Below are positions 16,986-26,570 of a stretch of DNA of 64,000 nucleotides, one piece after another; positions within the stretch are counted from its first letter, which is position 1, and every line of letters begins with the position of its first letter. The notes beneath the pieces were generated by a model. It made no database searches. It saw nothing but the letters and a program-made list of their open reading frames with translations, and was not told where the DNA came from. Origin of the DNA: Paracoccaceae bacterium. Its GTDB lineage: Bacteria > Pseudomonadota > Alphaproteobacteria > Rhodobacterales > Rhodobacteraceae. A program made the translations under genes and the position numbers. The stretch covers positions 1-64,000 of the forward strand of contig CANGHD010000001.1 of the NCBI GenBank assembly GCA_947453525.1. Direction: 5' to 3'.

Positions 16986-18071
16986 TCAGCTCAGCCTTAT
17001 GCGGGGGTTGAGGAAGACATAGCCGATGTCGGATATCAGCTGTGTTGCCAGAACGAAGATGACGGCGACGACCGAGGCGCCCAGCAGCATCTCGATGTCA
17101 TTGTTGCCGGCGGCGGTCACTAGCATCCAGCCGAAGCCCTTGTAGTTGAAGAGGGTCTCGGTGATCACGACGCCGTTCAAGAGGTAGGGGAATTGGAGCA
17201 TGATCACGGTGAAGGGGGCGATCATGGCGTTGCGCAGGGCATGGCGCAGCACGACATCGCGGAAGGCCACGCCCTTCAGGCGGGCAGTGCGGATGTATTG
17301 CTGGGTCATCACTTCGGTCATCGAGGCGCGGGTCATGCGGGCGATGTAGCCGACACCGTAAAGTGCAATGGTCGCGACCGGCAGGGCGAAGTTCCAGAAG
17401 GTGATATTGTCCATGGCCGAGGTGGCGGTGCCCAGAAACAGGGTCTTGCCACCGATCCAGCCCCAGCCCGACAGCAAGGGCGACAGGCCGGTGGCCGGCG
17501 AGGCGAAAAGGGCCACGAGGATCACGCCTGACACATATTCCGGGGTGGCCGACGAGGCGATCGAGAAGGTCGAGAGCACCCGGTCTGTGCGGGACCCTTC
17601 CCGCATGCCCGCCAGCACGCCGATCAACAGGGCCACGGGCACCATGACGACCATGACCGCGAGCATCAGCCAACCGGTCGCGGCCATTGATTTGCCAAGA
17701 GAATAGAGCACCGGCTTCTTGAAGACGGTGGAAAAGCCCCAGTTGCCCTGAAAGATGCCGCAGAAGGTCGGGGCCAGCGCCGGGTCATCGTTCTGCCGGA
17801 TGCAGAGGCCGCGCGTCACACCCTTGTCATCGGTCAGCACCCATCCGGGGGCCACGCCCAGCCATTCGGCATAGCGGTAAAACACCGAGCCGCCATGGCC
17901 GTTGTCGATGATCCAGGACGCAACCGCCGCGTCCGTCATGCGGACAGACCCTTCGGATCGCGCGAGTTTTTCCAGGTTGGGCGGCAGGTTGGTCAGATAG
18001 AACACGACAAAGGTCAAAACCAGCGCCGTCAATACCATCACGCCCAAACGCCGCAGCACGAATCTTAGCAT
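16986..18071 (-). CDS. ABC importer permease (DppB type)
   Basis: Inner-membrane permease, 361 residues from ATG 18071. It has the typical N-terminal MLRFVLRRLGVMVLTALVLT helix, then an expanded periplasmic domain of about 100 residues with three cysteines or so, then five more helices. The EAA loop is TARLKGVAFRDVVLRHALRN. A start nine codons upstream (18098) is possible, but GGTGGG lies near 18071. It is separated from the binding-protein gene by a terminator-like hairpin. Confidence 0.92.
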   Translation of the reverse strand: MLRFVLRRLGVMVLTALVLTFVVFYLTNLPPNLEKLARSEGSVRMTDAAVASWIIDNGHGGSVFYRYAEWLGVAPGWVLTDDKGVTRGLCIRQNDDPALAPTFCGIFQGNWGFSTVFKKPVLYSLGKSMAATGWLMLAVMVVMVPVALLIGVLAGMREGSRTDRVLSTFSIASSATPEYVSGVILVALFASPATGLSPLLSGWGWIGGKTLFLGTATSAMDNITFWNFALPVATIALYGVGYIARMTRASMTEVMTQQYIRTARLKGVAFRDVVLRHALRNAMIAPFTVIMLQFPYLLNGVVITETLFNYKGFGWMLVTAAGNNDIEMLLGASVVAVIFVLATQLISDIGYVFLNPRIRLS

Positions 18072-18109
18072 TTTGCGTCCCACCGAGCCAGACGACACCA
18101 GCCCGATCG

Positions 18110-18155
18110 GGCCGGAAAGAAAAGGGCGGGTGCGCCGATGTTGGCGCGCCCGCCC
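18110..18155 (-). terminator. Hairpin with T-tract between binding-protein and permease genes
   Basis: On the minus strand GGGCGGG-C-GCGCC pairs with GGCGC-A-CCCGCCC around a 6-base loop, followed by TTTTCTTTCC. It begins 13 bases after the binding-protein stop. This looks like a partial intrinsic terminator that would leave binding-protein mRNA in excess over permease mRNA. Confidence 0.65.
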
Positions 18156-18168
18156 CAGCGTTCAGGCC

Positions 18169-19866
18169 TTAGGCAAGCGACCACTGATAGTGGTGATGCT
18201 CCATCGACGGGTGCATTTCGGCGCCCACGATGTTTTTCTTGGCGTGGCGGAACAGCGAGCGCCAGTAGGGCTGGATGATGTAACCTTCGGATTGAAGGAT
18301 CGTCTCCAGAGTCACCATGACTTCACGGCGCTTGTCGGCGTCGGCCAGCGACAGGGCTTTGACCATTGCGTCGTCGAAGTCCTTGTTGGCCATGCCGCTT
18401 TCGTTCCACGAGCCTGTGGACGTATAGGCGTAAGCCATGTTCTGCACGGCCAGCGGACGGTGGTTCCAGGTGGTCGAGGAGAACGGGTACTTCTGCCAGT
18501 CGTTCCAGAAGGTCGAGCCCGGCATCACGGTGCGCTTGACGTTCACACCGGCGTCGCGCAGCTGGGCAGCCACGGCGTCCGAGGTGTCGAGTTCAAAGCC
18601 GCCATCCAGCGAGATGAACTCGAATTCCTTGTCGTCCAGCTTGTACTTGGCCAGAACGGCTTTGACGCCGGCCTTGTCGAACACTTGCGCGTCGATCTTG
18701 GCGTATTCCGGGTGAACCGGGCAGGCGTGGTGGTTTTCAGCAGTGGTGCCGAGGCCCTTGTAGCCAAGGTCCAGCACAACTTTCGGGTCGATGGCGCGCT
18801 GCAGGGCCGAGCGGACTTCTTTTTCCTTGTAGAGGTCCGAGGTGGCCGAGTTGAAGCGGCAGACGATGGTGGAGGCGGTCACGGCTTCGTACTTCGTCCA
18901 GCCAAGGGTGTTCAGCTGGTCGATGAACTCGCCGGTCGTCTCGTAGTTCATGTCGATCTCGTCCGAGTTGGCGAGGTTGACCATGGCGGAAGGATCGGTG
19001 CCGAAGTCGATGTAATGGATCTCATCCAGCGGGGCCACGCCACCCCACCACTTGTGGGCTTCCGGAGCGCGCACGAGGGTCATCTTCTGGCCGACCGAGA
19101 TTTCGCCCGGAACATAGGGGCCGGTGCCAATTGCATTGACCGACGGATCATCGCCGTCCTTGAAGGACGAGTGCACGATGGCGGCGGGATAGTCGGAGAT
19201 GGCAGCGACCACGGCGATGTCGGAGACCGACATCTTCAGTTCGACGGTGTGATCGTCAACCTTGACGACGGAACCGTCGCGCAGGCGGTTGACCATGACC
19301 GGGTTGCCCTTGTCATCGACGACGGCCTTGCCAGCCGCATCCATCTTGGCGACGGATTCGGTCAGGCCCGGGAAGCGCGACGCCATGGCGTTGCCGTCCA
19401 CCGAACCATCGCCCCAACGCTTGAAGTTGAACAGCACGTCATCGGCGGTGAAATCGTCGCCGTTCTGCCACTTCACGCCCTGACGGACATGCATGGTGTA
19501 GCCGGTCGCGTCGGCATTGGCTTCCCACTTCTCCAGAAGGCGGCCTTCGAAGGAACCGTCGGGGTTGTACTGGACCAGATATTCCAGCCAGCCGCGATAG
19601 ACGTTGGCGATCTGCGGCCAGTCGGCCAGACGCGGGTCTTTCTGCGCCTTGGTTTCCATGCCGACGCGGACGATGCCGCCCACTTTCGCTGCGTCCGCCT
19701 TGGCCGGAGCGTCAAGCCCTAGCAGCGCATAGGCTGCAACCGCCGACACGCCCAAGGCGGTCGTGCGGGTCAGAAACTCACGGCGGTCAAGCTTGCCCGT
19801 CCGGACCTCGTCGAGGTGCATCGCCGCACCCGGATGCAAAGCATCGATCTTTGTCATGTCGTTCAT
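18169..19866 (-). CDS. Peptide/dipeptide ABC importer substrate-binding protein, Tat-exported
   Basis: 565 residues of the SBP family 5 (DppA/OppA) type. The N terminus has a Tat-like signal, [20 protein letters not shown] (about 26-45), after a 25-residue leader. The core shows [20 protein letters not shown] and the family signature [19 protein letters not shown]. The ligand is not determinable. It is first in its operon and has a good ribosome site (GGGAGAACAAT) before ATG 19866. The AraC-type gene upstream may control it. Confidence 0.93.
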   Translation of the reverse strand: MNDMTKIDALHPGAAMHLDEVRTGKLDRREFLTRTTALGVSAVAAYALLGLDAPAKADAAKVGGIVRVGMETKAQKDPRLADWPQIANVYRGWLEYLVQYNPDGSFEGRLLEKWEANADATGYTMHVRQGVKWQNGDDFTADDVLFNFKRWGDGSVDGNAMASRFPGLTESVAKMDAAGKAVVDDKGNPVMVNRLRDGSVVKVDDHTVELKMSVSDIAVVAAISDYPAAIVHSSFKDGDDPSVNAIGTGPYVPGEISVGQKMTLVRAPEAHKWWGGVAPLDEIHYIDFGTDPSAMVNLANSDEIDMNYETTGEFIDQLNTLGWTKYEAVTASTIVCRFNSATSDLYKEKEVRSALQRAIDPKVVLDLGYKGLGTTAENHHACPVHPEYAKIDAQVFDKAGVKAVLAKYKLDDKEFEFISLDGGFELDTSDAVAAQLRDAGVNVKRTVMPGSTFWNDWQKYPFSSTTWNHRPLAVQNMAYAYTSTGSWNESGMANKDFDDAMVKALSLADADKRREVMVTLETILQSEGYIIQPYWRSLFRHAKKNIVGAEMHPSMEHHHYQWSLA

Positions 19867-20214
19867 ATTGTTCTCCCTGTCAGGCCATTGCCTTGTTTTG
19901 GTTCATCAGCGGCACCGCTTGCGCGCGTTCCGTGCCACGGGTCTGGCGGCCCGAAGATGGAACTGGCGCGGTGCAGTTGCTCACCACAGCATTCCGCACC
20001 TTTTCCACGCAGACGTCAACGCTTGGATTCGTCGTGCCCTATAACGTTTGCGACAAGAACCCGGAAGAAGCCGGGCCAAGGCCGGGATGCTGCGCTGCGG
20101 CACGCCGTGGTGTGGCAATTGTGCCGGGATTTGGCGAACTTGCACCGTTTCCAGCCTCACGGTCAGCTTTCCGTTTGAACGGAGGAAACCCGGCATCGGG
20201 CCCCGCCGAATCGG
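19867..20214. other. Intergenic region upstream of the ABC operon
   Basis: 348 bases without a gene. It must carry the promoter of the importer operon; a TTATAG-like -10 on the minus strand near 20039-20044 is the best candidate but lacks a good -35. A small palindrome, CCGTTTGAACGG (about 20169-20180), lies just beyond the AraC stop and may be its terminator. Confidence 0.4.
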
Positions 20215-21012
20215 TCACAGGCTCTTGCGGAACGCCGTCGGAGAACTGCCTGTCATGTGCTGGAACGCCCGGGTGAAATAGGCCGCCGAGGCGAAGCCAA
20301 GGCTGCTGCCGATCCGGTTGACCGGCAATTTCGTTTCGGACAGCAGTTTGCGCGCCTCGAAAATCCGGCGGTCCTGCAACAGATCGATGGCCGAGCGCCC
20401 GCAGGTCAGACGGCAGCAGCGCGTCAGATGCGTGGCCGTGACGCCAAGGATCGCTGCCATGTCGCCCACCCCCGCACCGGTGCGGAACTCGCGCTCCATC
20501 ACATCGGTGAAGCGGGCCACCAGCTTGCGGGCGGCATCGGGTTTGGGGGCATCGGCGGCGATCTTGGCGGCCTGCCGTTCGATCCAGACCGCCAGCAGAC
20601 CGAGATGCGCCAGCGCCGCACGGTCATGGCCCGGCGTATCGGCATCCATTTCGCGCTGGATGGAATCCAGCGTGACATTCAGCTCCTGTTGCGCATGAAC
20701 CTCGCGGATGCGCAGATGCAAGGTCTCGCGCGGCAGCGAAAGCCCGTGATCACGTCCGAAAAACACCGCCGTGCCAAAGACTTGCGGCCCGACCTCAAAG
20801 CCGTGCATCACGCCCGCCGGAATGAAGATACCGTTGTGCGCGGTATAGCCCCGGGTCTGGCCTGCAATGGTGATGCGGCCTTGACCCTTGGTGAACCACA
20901 AGAACACCGGCTCTGACAGCGACCGCATCGCCTCCACCCGCCAGCGCCCGCCGGCGGCCAGTCGGGGGATTGCAACAAGTCGGAACGAAGAGGCTGGGGC
21001 AGGGCTGGACAT
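20215..21012 (-). CDS. AraC family transcriptional regulator
   Basis: 265 residues. The N-terminal cupin-like sensing domain about 15-150 (KGQGRITIAGQTRGYTAHNG, FIPAGVMHGFEV) precedes a C-terminal double helix-turn-helix about 165-262 (VGDMAAILGVTATHLTRCCR; VNRIGSSLGFASAAYFTRAF). It is on the same strand as and directly upstream of the peptide importer operon, so it probably senses a compound linked to that import (inference). Confidence 0.88.
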   Translation of the reverse strand: MSSPAPASSFRLVAIPRLAAGGRWRVEAMRSLSEPVFLWFTKGQGRITIAGQTRGYTAHNGIFIPAGVMHGFEVGPQVFGTAVFFGRDHGLSLPRETLHLRIREVHAQQELNVTLDSIQREMDADTPGHDRAALAHLGLLAVWIERQAAKIAADAPKPDAARKLVARFTDVMEREFRTGAGVGDMAAILGVTATHLTRCCRLTCGRSAIDLLQDRRIFEARKLLSETKLPVNRIGSSLGFASAAYFTRAFQHMTGSSPTAFRKSL

Positions 21013-21127
21013 CGAGGCTCGCAGGTTCGTGACGCGGAACGATAGCGCGGCCCCGGTCCGTCCCCAAGCAAAAAAGACCGGGCTCGGCGCAGAGCGCTTG
21101 AACCAGGGGAAGAAAGCCGGCCGACCG

Positions 21128-22000
21128 TTACCCCGGCACCACAGAAGGCACCACGGGGTGCCAGTCCTTCATGCGACTGCGAAACCATGTCCGCTGGCGC
21201 TTGGCATATTGACGCGACGCGAGGATGGCCGCCACGGTTGCCGCCTCCAGTGACATCGCGCCGCGCAGATGCGCCACCAGCTCCGGCGCGCCGATCGCCC
21301 GCGCCCAGGGCCGGTCGGGCTGCCAATGGGGCATGGCGGTGCGAACTTCGTCCAGAGCGCCTGCCGCCAGCATCAGGGCAAAGCGCCGTGAGATCCGGTC
21401 GTCCAGCCAGGGAACCGCAGGACACAGCACCAGCGCCTCGACCTGATCCAAGGGCAGCAGCGGCGGCGCCCCGACCGCTTGCCAGTCGGAGAGGCCGCGC
21501 CCGGTGGCGCGCAACACCTCCCAGGCCCTTTGCACCCGCGCAGGGTTCAGCAAATCGGTTTTGTGGGCCGTGGCCGCATCCAGCGCCGCCCGCATCACGT
21601 CGACCTGCCCCGACAGACGCAAGGCGTCCGCTTCGGCCCGCACCTGCGGCGGAATGGCGGGCACCTCGGCCAGACCCTCGGTCAGGGCGCTGAAATAGAG
21701 GCCCGTGCCGCCGACGATCACCACCGGCCGGTCCAGAAGGCCGGCCACCTGCCGCAACCAGGTTCCCACCGAATAGTCTTCATCCCGCCCGACATGGCCA
21801 TAAAGCGCATGAGGCAGTGCGGCTTCCTCGGCCGGCGAGGGCCGCGCCGTCAGCACCCGCCAGTCGCGATAGACCTGCAAGGCATCTGCGTTGACGATGA
21901 CCCGCCCGTCCCGCGCCGCAAGGTCCAGCGCCAGAGCCGACTTGCCACTGGCCGTCGGCCCCGCGATCAAAACCGGCTTTTCCCGCGAAATCTGCTTCAT
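21128..22000 (-). CDS. miaA: tRNA dimethylallyltransferase
   Basis: Adds a dimethylallyl group to A37 of tRNAs that read UNN codons. 290 residues; P-loop [16 protein letters not shown] at about 13-28, [28 protein letters not shown], and a C-terminal [18 protein letters not shown]. It is divergent from pyrH. Its ATG lies inside the conserved box of a dispersed repeat copy, so the repeat has supplied or captured the start region; the ribosome site is then the weak GGCCAAG. Confidence 0.95.
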   Translation of the reverse strand: MKQISREKPVLIAGPTASGKSALALDLAARDGRVIVNADALQVYRDWRVLTARPSPAEEAALPHALYGHVGRDEDYSVGTWLRQVAGLLDRPVVIVGGTGLYFSALTEGLAEVPAIPPQVRAEADALRLSGQVDVMRAALDAATAHKTDLLNPARVQRAWEVLRATGRGLSDWQAVGAPPLLPLDQVEALVLCPAVPWLDDRISRRFALMLAAGALDEVRTAMPHWQPDRPWARAIGAPELVAHLRGAMSLEAATVAAILASRQYAKRQRTWFRSRMKDWHPVVPSVVPG

Positions 22001-22041
22001 CTTGGCCTAAATATCCCGGGGGTGCGGGGGCTGGCCCCCGC
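21996..22041 (+). repeat. Dispersed intergenic repeat, copy C, overlapping the miaA start
   Basis: Box TTCATCTTGGCCTAAATATC (21996-22015), then the hairpin GCGGGGGC-TG-GCCCCCGC (22024-22041), in plus orientation. The CAT of the box at 21998-22000 is the complement of the miaA ATG. Unlike the other copies, it has no upstream gene in its own orientation. Confidence 0.65.
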
Positions 22042-22135
22042 TTTGCCCTGTCATCTGGTTGAACCTTCCGGCGTTTTGCCGCATTTTGGCGCGCAAGCCA
22101 ACCACAGCCCGCCAACCCTATACTGAGAGCACATC

Positions 22136-22864
22136 ATGACCGAACCGGACCACAAGATCGCCTATTCCCGCGTCATGCTGAAAATCTCGGGCGAGGCGCT
22201 GATGGGTGATCAGGGCTTCGGTTTGCACCCGCCGACCGTGCAACGCATCGCCGAGGAGGTGAAATCCGTGCGCGATCTGGGGGTTGAGATCTGCATGGTG
22301 ATCGGCGGCGGCAATATCTTCCGTGGTCTGCAGGGCAGCGCACAGGGGATGGAGCGGACGACGGCGGATTACATGGGGATGCTTGCCACCGTCATGAACG
22401 CGCTTGCCATGCAGGCGGCACTGGAATCGCTTGGCGTCTTCACCCGCGTGATCAGCGCCATCCCGATGGATCAGGTCTGCGAGCCCTATATCCGCAGGCG
22501 GGCGGTCCGCCACTTGGAGAAGAAGCGCGTCTGCATCTTTGCCGCCGGCACCGGCAACCCCTATTTCACCACCGACACCGCAGCGACCCTGCGCGCCAAC
22601 GAGATGGCCTGTCAGGCGATCTTCAAGGGCACCAAGGTGGACGGCGTCTACGACATGGACCCCAAGAAACACGCCCATGCCAAGCGCTATGACACGGTCA
22701 CCTATGACGAGGTGCTGCAAAAGCATCTGGGCGTGATGGATGCCTCGGCCATCGCTTTGGCGCGCGACAATGATCTGCCGATCATTGTCTTCAGCCTCGA
22801 TGAACCCGGCGGCTTCAAGGGAATCCTGTCGGGTCAAGGCACCTATACCCGGGTGCATGGCTAA
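22136..22864 (+). CDS. pyrH: UMP kinase
   Basis: Phosphorylates UMP to UDP in pyrimidine nucleotide synthesis. 242 residues of the amino-acid-kinase fold. Seen: [20 protein letters not shown] near the N terminus, [28 protein letters not shown] and [19 protein letters not shown]. It opens the classic pyrH-frr-uppS-cdsA-dxr cluster. It starts at ATG 22136. Confidence 0.97.
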   Translation: MTEPDHKIAYSRVMLKISGEALMGDQGFGLHPPTVQRIAEEVKSVRDLGVEICMVIGGGNIFRGLQGSAQGMERTTADYMGMLATVMNALAMQAALESLGVFTRVISAIPMDQVCEPYIRRRAVRHLEKKRVCIFAAGTGNPYFTTDTAATLRANEMACQAIFKGTKVDGVYDMDPKKHAHAKRYDTVTYDEVLQKHLGVMDASAIALARDNDLPIIVFSLDEPGGFKGILSGQGTYTRVHG

Positions 22865-23141
22865 GGCTGCAAGTCCGCGCGCGTGGCATGGCCCGCATCC
22901 GGCGGTCCGTCCGGCCTCGGTGGGCATTTGGCAGGGTCGGCGTGGTGGCACCCGGTCAGAGTCACTTTGCCAGATGGCGTACGACAGCGGAATTGAGGCG
23001 GACGGCGGACCTGGATCGGGGTGCGCGGCCGACGGTGGCGTCCGCGTCGCGGCCTCTGTACGCCAGCGGCAGCTTCCTGTTATAGAACCACAAGACCTCG
23101 GCCCAAGACCACGGCTGAGGGGCTGGACGCACGAGGACCCT

Positions 23142-23708
23142 ATGGCGCAAGACGACCTTGAAATTGACACCGACGCCCTGCATCGCCGCATGGACGGGGC
23201 GCTGAACGCGCTGAAGAACGAATTCGCCTCGCTGCGCACCGGGCGCGCCTCGGCCTCGATGCTGGACCCGATTCAGGTAGATGCTTACGGCCAGATGACA
23301 CCGATCAACCAGCTTGGCACGATCAACGTGCCAGAGCCGCGCATGGTGGTGATCAACGTCTGGGACAAGGGCATGATCAACAAGGTCGAGAAAGCCATCC
23401 GCGAAAGCGGCTTGGGCATCAATCCGATCGCAGACGGCCCGTTGATCCGCCTGCCGATCCCGGAACTCAACGAACAGCGCCGCCGCGAACTGACCAAGGT
23501 CGCCGCGCAATATGCCGAGGGTGCCAAAGTCGCGATCCGCAACGTGCGGCGCGATGGGATGGATCAGATCAAGAAGGCCAAGACCGCTGGTATGGGCGAG
23601 GATGATCAAAAGATGTGGGCTGACGAGGTGCAGGAGATGACCGACAAGGCCATCCTCCTCGTCGACCGCAATCTTGAGGCCAAACAGAACGAGATCATGC
23701 AGGTCTAG
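23142..23708 (+). CDS. frr: Ribosome recycling factor
   Basis: Splits post-termination ribosomes with EF-G. 188 residues; [60 protein letters not shown] and [13 protein letters not shown] are diagnostic. ATG 23142 follows GAGGACCCT. A 277-base gap after pyrH suggests its own promoter; none is obvious. Confidence 0.97.
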   Translation: MAQDDLEIDTDALHRRMDGALNALKNEFASLRTGRASASMLDPIQVDAYGQMTPINQLGTINVPEPRMVVINVWDKGMINKVEKAIRESGLGINPIADGPLIRLPIPELNEQRRRELTKVAAQYAEGAKVAIRNVRRDGMDQIKKAKTAGMGEDDQKMWADEVQEMTDKAILLVDRNLEAKQNEIMQV

Positions 23709-23765
23709 GCCAGACCGTTTTCGCCAAGTTTCCCCCCGATCGGGGTCCAGTGTGTAGAAAGAAGG

Positions 23766-24512
23766 ATGAGCGTGGGCTCAGGCAACACATCCGATCCGAA
23801 CGCCGCGCATCTGGCGGAACATGTCGCCATAATCATGGACGGCAATGGCCGCTGGGCGACGCAAAAGGGCTGGCCCCGTCTGGTCGGTCACCGGAAAGGC
23901 GCCGAGCGTGTCAAGGAGATCGTTCGCTGCGCCCCCGATCTTGGCATCAAGTGGCTGACGATTTACGCCTTTTCCACCGAGAACTGGAAACGCTCGACCG
24001 AAGAAGTTCTTGGTCTGATGTCGATCTTCGCCCGCTATATCGAGCGCGAGGCAGATCGGCTGGCCTCCGAGTCCGTGCGGATGCGCTTCATCGGTGACCG
24101 CTCGCGGCTGGACGCGCGCCTTCAGCGCCTGATGTCGGGGATCGAGGCGCGCACGGCACCGTTCAGCCGGCTGAACCTGACCGTCGCCATCAACTACGGC
24201 GGACGTGACGAGTTGACCCGCGCCATCCGTGCGATTGCCGATGACGTGGCGGCGGGCAAGATCGCGCCACAGGAGGTCAATGACGCGCTGATCTCGTCCC
24301 GGCTCGACACCGCCGACCTTCCCGACCCCGACCTGGTGATCCGCACCAGCGGCGAGGCGCGGACCTCGAACTTCCTGCCGTGGCAGGCGGCCTATGCCGA
24401 GTACGAGTTCACCCCCACACTGTGGCCCGATTTCACCCCCGCCGAACTGGGCCGGATCGTGGAACGCTTCGGCAACCGCGAACGCCGTTATGGTGGAGTG
24501 GTCAGGGCATGA
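23766..24512 (+). CDS. uppS: Undecaprenyl diphosphate synthase
   Basis: Makes the C55 lipid carrier for peptidoglycan and O-antigen by cis addition of isopentenyl units. 248 residues; IIMDGNGRWATQKG with the essential Asp, YAFSTENWKRS, AINYGGRDELTRA and the C-terminal IRTSGEARTSNFLPWQAAYA. The stop overlaps the cdsA start (ATGA). Confidence 0.96.
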   Translation: MSVGSGNTSDPNAAHLAEHVAIIMDGNGRWATQKGWPRLVGHRKGAERVKEIVRCAPDLGIKWLTIYAFSTENWKRSTEEVLGLMSIFARYIEREADRLASESVRMRFIGDRSRLDARLQRLMSGIEARTAPFSRLNLTVAINYGGRDELTRAIRAIADDVAAGKIAPQEVNDALISSRLDTADLPDPDLVIRTSGEARTSNFLPWQAAYAEYEFTPTLWPDFTPAELGRIVERFGNRERRYGGVVRA

Positions 24513-25378
24513 CCTCGCGCAGGCCCGTCGCCGGTGTGCACCCCCTTCCCGATCCGACAGCGGATGAGGCTCCCTCGACGGCCATGCGGCTTGGCGGGCG
24601 CTGGGGCGATCTGGGTGTCAGGGTGGTTTCCGGTCTGGTTCTGGCCGGGCTTGGCGCCCTGTCGGTCTACGAGGGCGGCGGGTTCTTTGTGGGCATGACG
24701 GTGCTGATCTTCACCCTGATGGGATGGGAGTTGGCGGGTCTGACCGACGAGCCGCTCCAACCTGCAGTCCGGATCATGATCGGACTTCTGGCCGGACTCG
24801 GCGTTGTTCTGGTTCAGGTGCTGCCGGGACCGGGGATCGTGGGGCTGCTTTTCGCACCGGTGGCCATGGCGCTGACGCCCCGGCGGCAAAAGGCCTTGAT
24901 GACGGTCTACGCGCTGGCCCTTCTGGTCGCGGCCAACGAGTTCATCGCCCTCGACCGGCGCGGCGCTGTCATCGTGGTCTGGCTGGTCTGCATCGTGGTC
25001 GCCTCGGATGTCTGCGGCTATTTCGCGGGGAGGACGCTGGGCGGGCCGAAGTTCTGGCCGGCGATCAGCCCGAAGAAAACATGGTCCGGCACGGTGGCGG
25101 GCTGGTTCGGGGCGGCCGTCGTGGGGGCGGGCTTTGTCCTGTGGCAGGGCGGCGACGGCTGGGGGCTTGTGCTGATCTCGCCTCTGGTGGCCTTTGCCGG
25201 TCAAATGGGAGATATCGTGGAAAGCCTGATCAAGCGGCGGGCCGGGGTCAAGGATGCCTCGCGGCTGATCCCCGGCCATGGCGGATTGCTGGACCGGTTC
25301 GACGCGCTGATCGGCGCGATCCTCGCGGTGCGGCTTTTGACCCTGGTGCTGCCCTTGCCCTTGGGATTGCCGGGATGA
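24509..25378 (+). CDS. cdsA: Phosphatidate cytidylyltransferase
   Basis: Makes CDP-diacylglycerol from phosphatidate and CTP, the branch point of phospholipid synthesis. 289 residues with multiple membrane helices. The C-terminal signature reads SDVCGYFAGRTLGGPKFWPA, ISPKKTWSGTVAG, then GDIVESLIKRRAGVKD and PGHGGLLDRFD. Its start overlaps the uppS stop, and its stop overlaps the dxr start, both as ATGA. Confidence 0.95.
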   Translation: MTSRRPVAGVHPLPDPTADEAPSTAMRLGGRWGDLGVRVVSGLVLAGLGALSVYEGGGFFVGMTVLIFTLMGWELAGLTDEPLQPAVRIMIGLLAGLGVVLVQVLPGPGIVGLLFAPVAMALTPRRQKALMTVYALALLVAANEFIALDRRGAVIVVWLVCIVVASDVCGYFAGRTLGGPKFWPAISPKKTWSGTVAGWFGAAVVGAGFVLWQGGDGWGLVLISPLVAFAGQMGDIVESLIKRRAGVKDASRLIPGHGGLLDRFDALIGAILAVRLLTLVLPLPLGLPG

Positions 25379-26559
25379 ACGGGCGCAGGATCTCGATCTT
25401 CGGCGCGACCGGGTCGATCGGAGAAAGCACCTTTGACCTTGTCACCCGTGCGGCACCCGGCAGCTATCACACAGTGGCGGTCAGCGGCGGGCGCAACGTG
25501 GCCCGTCTCGCCGAGATGGCCATGGCCCTGCAGGCCGAAGTGGCCGTGGTCGCCCAGGAAAGCCTGCTGCCCGCGCTGCGCGATGCCCTGTCGGGGTCGG
25601 GGATCGAGGCGACGGCGGGGACCTCCGCCATTTCCGAAGCGGCTTCGCGTCCTGCCGATTGGGTCATGTCGGCCATCGTTGGTGCTGCGGGACTTGCCCC
25701 CGGAATGGCCGCGCTCACCGCGGGGGCGACGCTGGCCTTGGCCAACAAGGAAAGCCTTGTGACGGCTGGCCCGCTTATCCTTGCCACCGCCGCCCAGCAT
25801 GGTGCGCGCATCCTGCCGGTCGACAGCGAACATTCGGCCATCTTTCAGGCTTTGGCGGGCGAGGATATCGCTGCCGTCGAACGCATCATCCTGACCGCCT
25901 CGGGCGGAGGTCTGCGTGACTGGCCCGTCGAGAAGCTGGCAGGGGCCACGCTCAAGGATGCCTCGGCCCATCCGAACTGGGCGATGGGGCAAAGGATCAC
26001 GATCGATTCAGCCTCGATGTTCAACAAGGCGCTGGAGGTCATCGAGGCCAAGGAGTTCTTCGGTGTGACGCCAGACCAGATCGAGGTGGTGATCCATCCC
26101 GAATCGATCATCCATTCGGCCGTGGCGTTCCACGATGGTGCCATCATGGCCCATATGGGCACGCCCGACATGCGCCATGCCATAGGCTACGCCCTGCACT
26201 GGCCGCAGCGACTGCCCTTGCCGGTCAAGCGGCTCGATTTCGCGGCCCTCGGCCGTATGACCTTCCGCGCCCCTGATCTTGACCGCTATCCCGCCCTGCG
26301 TCTGGCGCGTCAGGTGATGGAGACCGGCGGCATGGCGGGTTGCGTCTTCAACGCAGCCAAAGAGGTGGCGCTGGACTGTTTCATTGCGGGAAACATCGGG
26401 TTTCTCGACATGTCCTGGCTGGTCGAAGCCACCTTGGACCGGCTTTCGGCGGACAACCGCCTTGGAAAAGCCGCAACCAGCCTTGAAGACGTGCTGGAGA
26501 TGGACCAAGTCGCTAGAACGGCTGCGCGGGCAGAGGCGCTGAGACGCGCCAGATCATAG
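25375..26559 (+). CDS. dxr: 1-deoxy-D-xylulose 5-phosphate reductoisomerase
   Basis: Commits to the MEP isoprenoid pathway, which feeds UppS. 394 residues. NADPH site ISIFGATGSIGESTFDLV, ALANKESLVTAG, metal and substrate motifs PVDSEHSAIFQAL, TASGGGLRDW, and HPNWAMGQRITIDSASMFNK. The start overlaps the cdsA stop. Confidence 0.97.
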   Translation: MNGRRISIFGATGSIGESTFDLVTRAAPGSYHTVAVSGGRNVARLAEMAMALQAEVAVVAQESLLPALRDALSGSGIEATAGTSAISEAASRPADWVMSAIVGAAGLAPGMAALTAGATLALANKESLVTAGPLILATAAQHGARILPVDSEHSAIFQALAGEDIAAVERIILTASGGGLRDWPVEKLAGATLKDASAHPNWAMGQRITIDSASMFNKALEVIEAKEFFGVTPDQIEVVIHPESIIHSAVAFHDGAIMAHMGTPDMRHAIGYALHWPQRLPLPVKRLDFAALGRMTFRAPDLDRYPALRLARQVMETGGMAGCVFNAAKEVALDCFIAGNIGFLDMSWLVEATLDRLSADNRLGKAATSLEDVLEMDQVARTAARAEALRRARS

Positions 26560-26570
26560 GGGTTCGGAAT

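Noticed and set aside
22865-23141. Possible small gene or RNA between pyrH and frr
   Set aside because: No ribosome site, conserved motif, tRNA-like fold or strong hairpin could be found.
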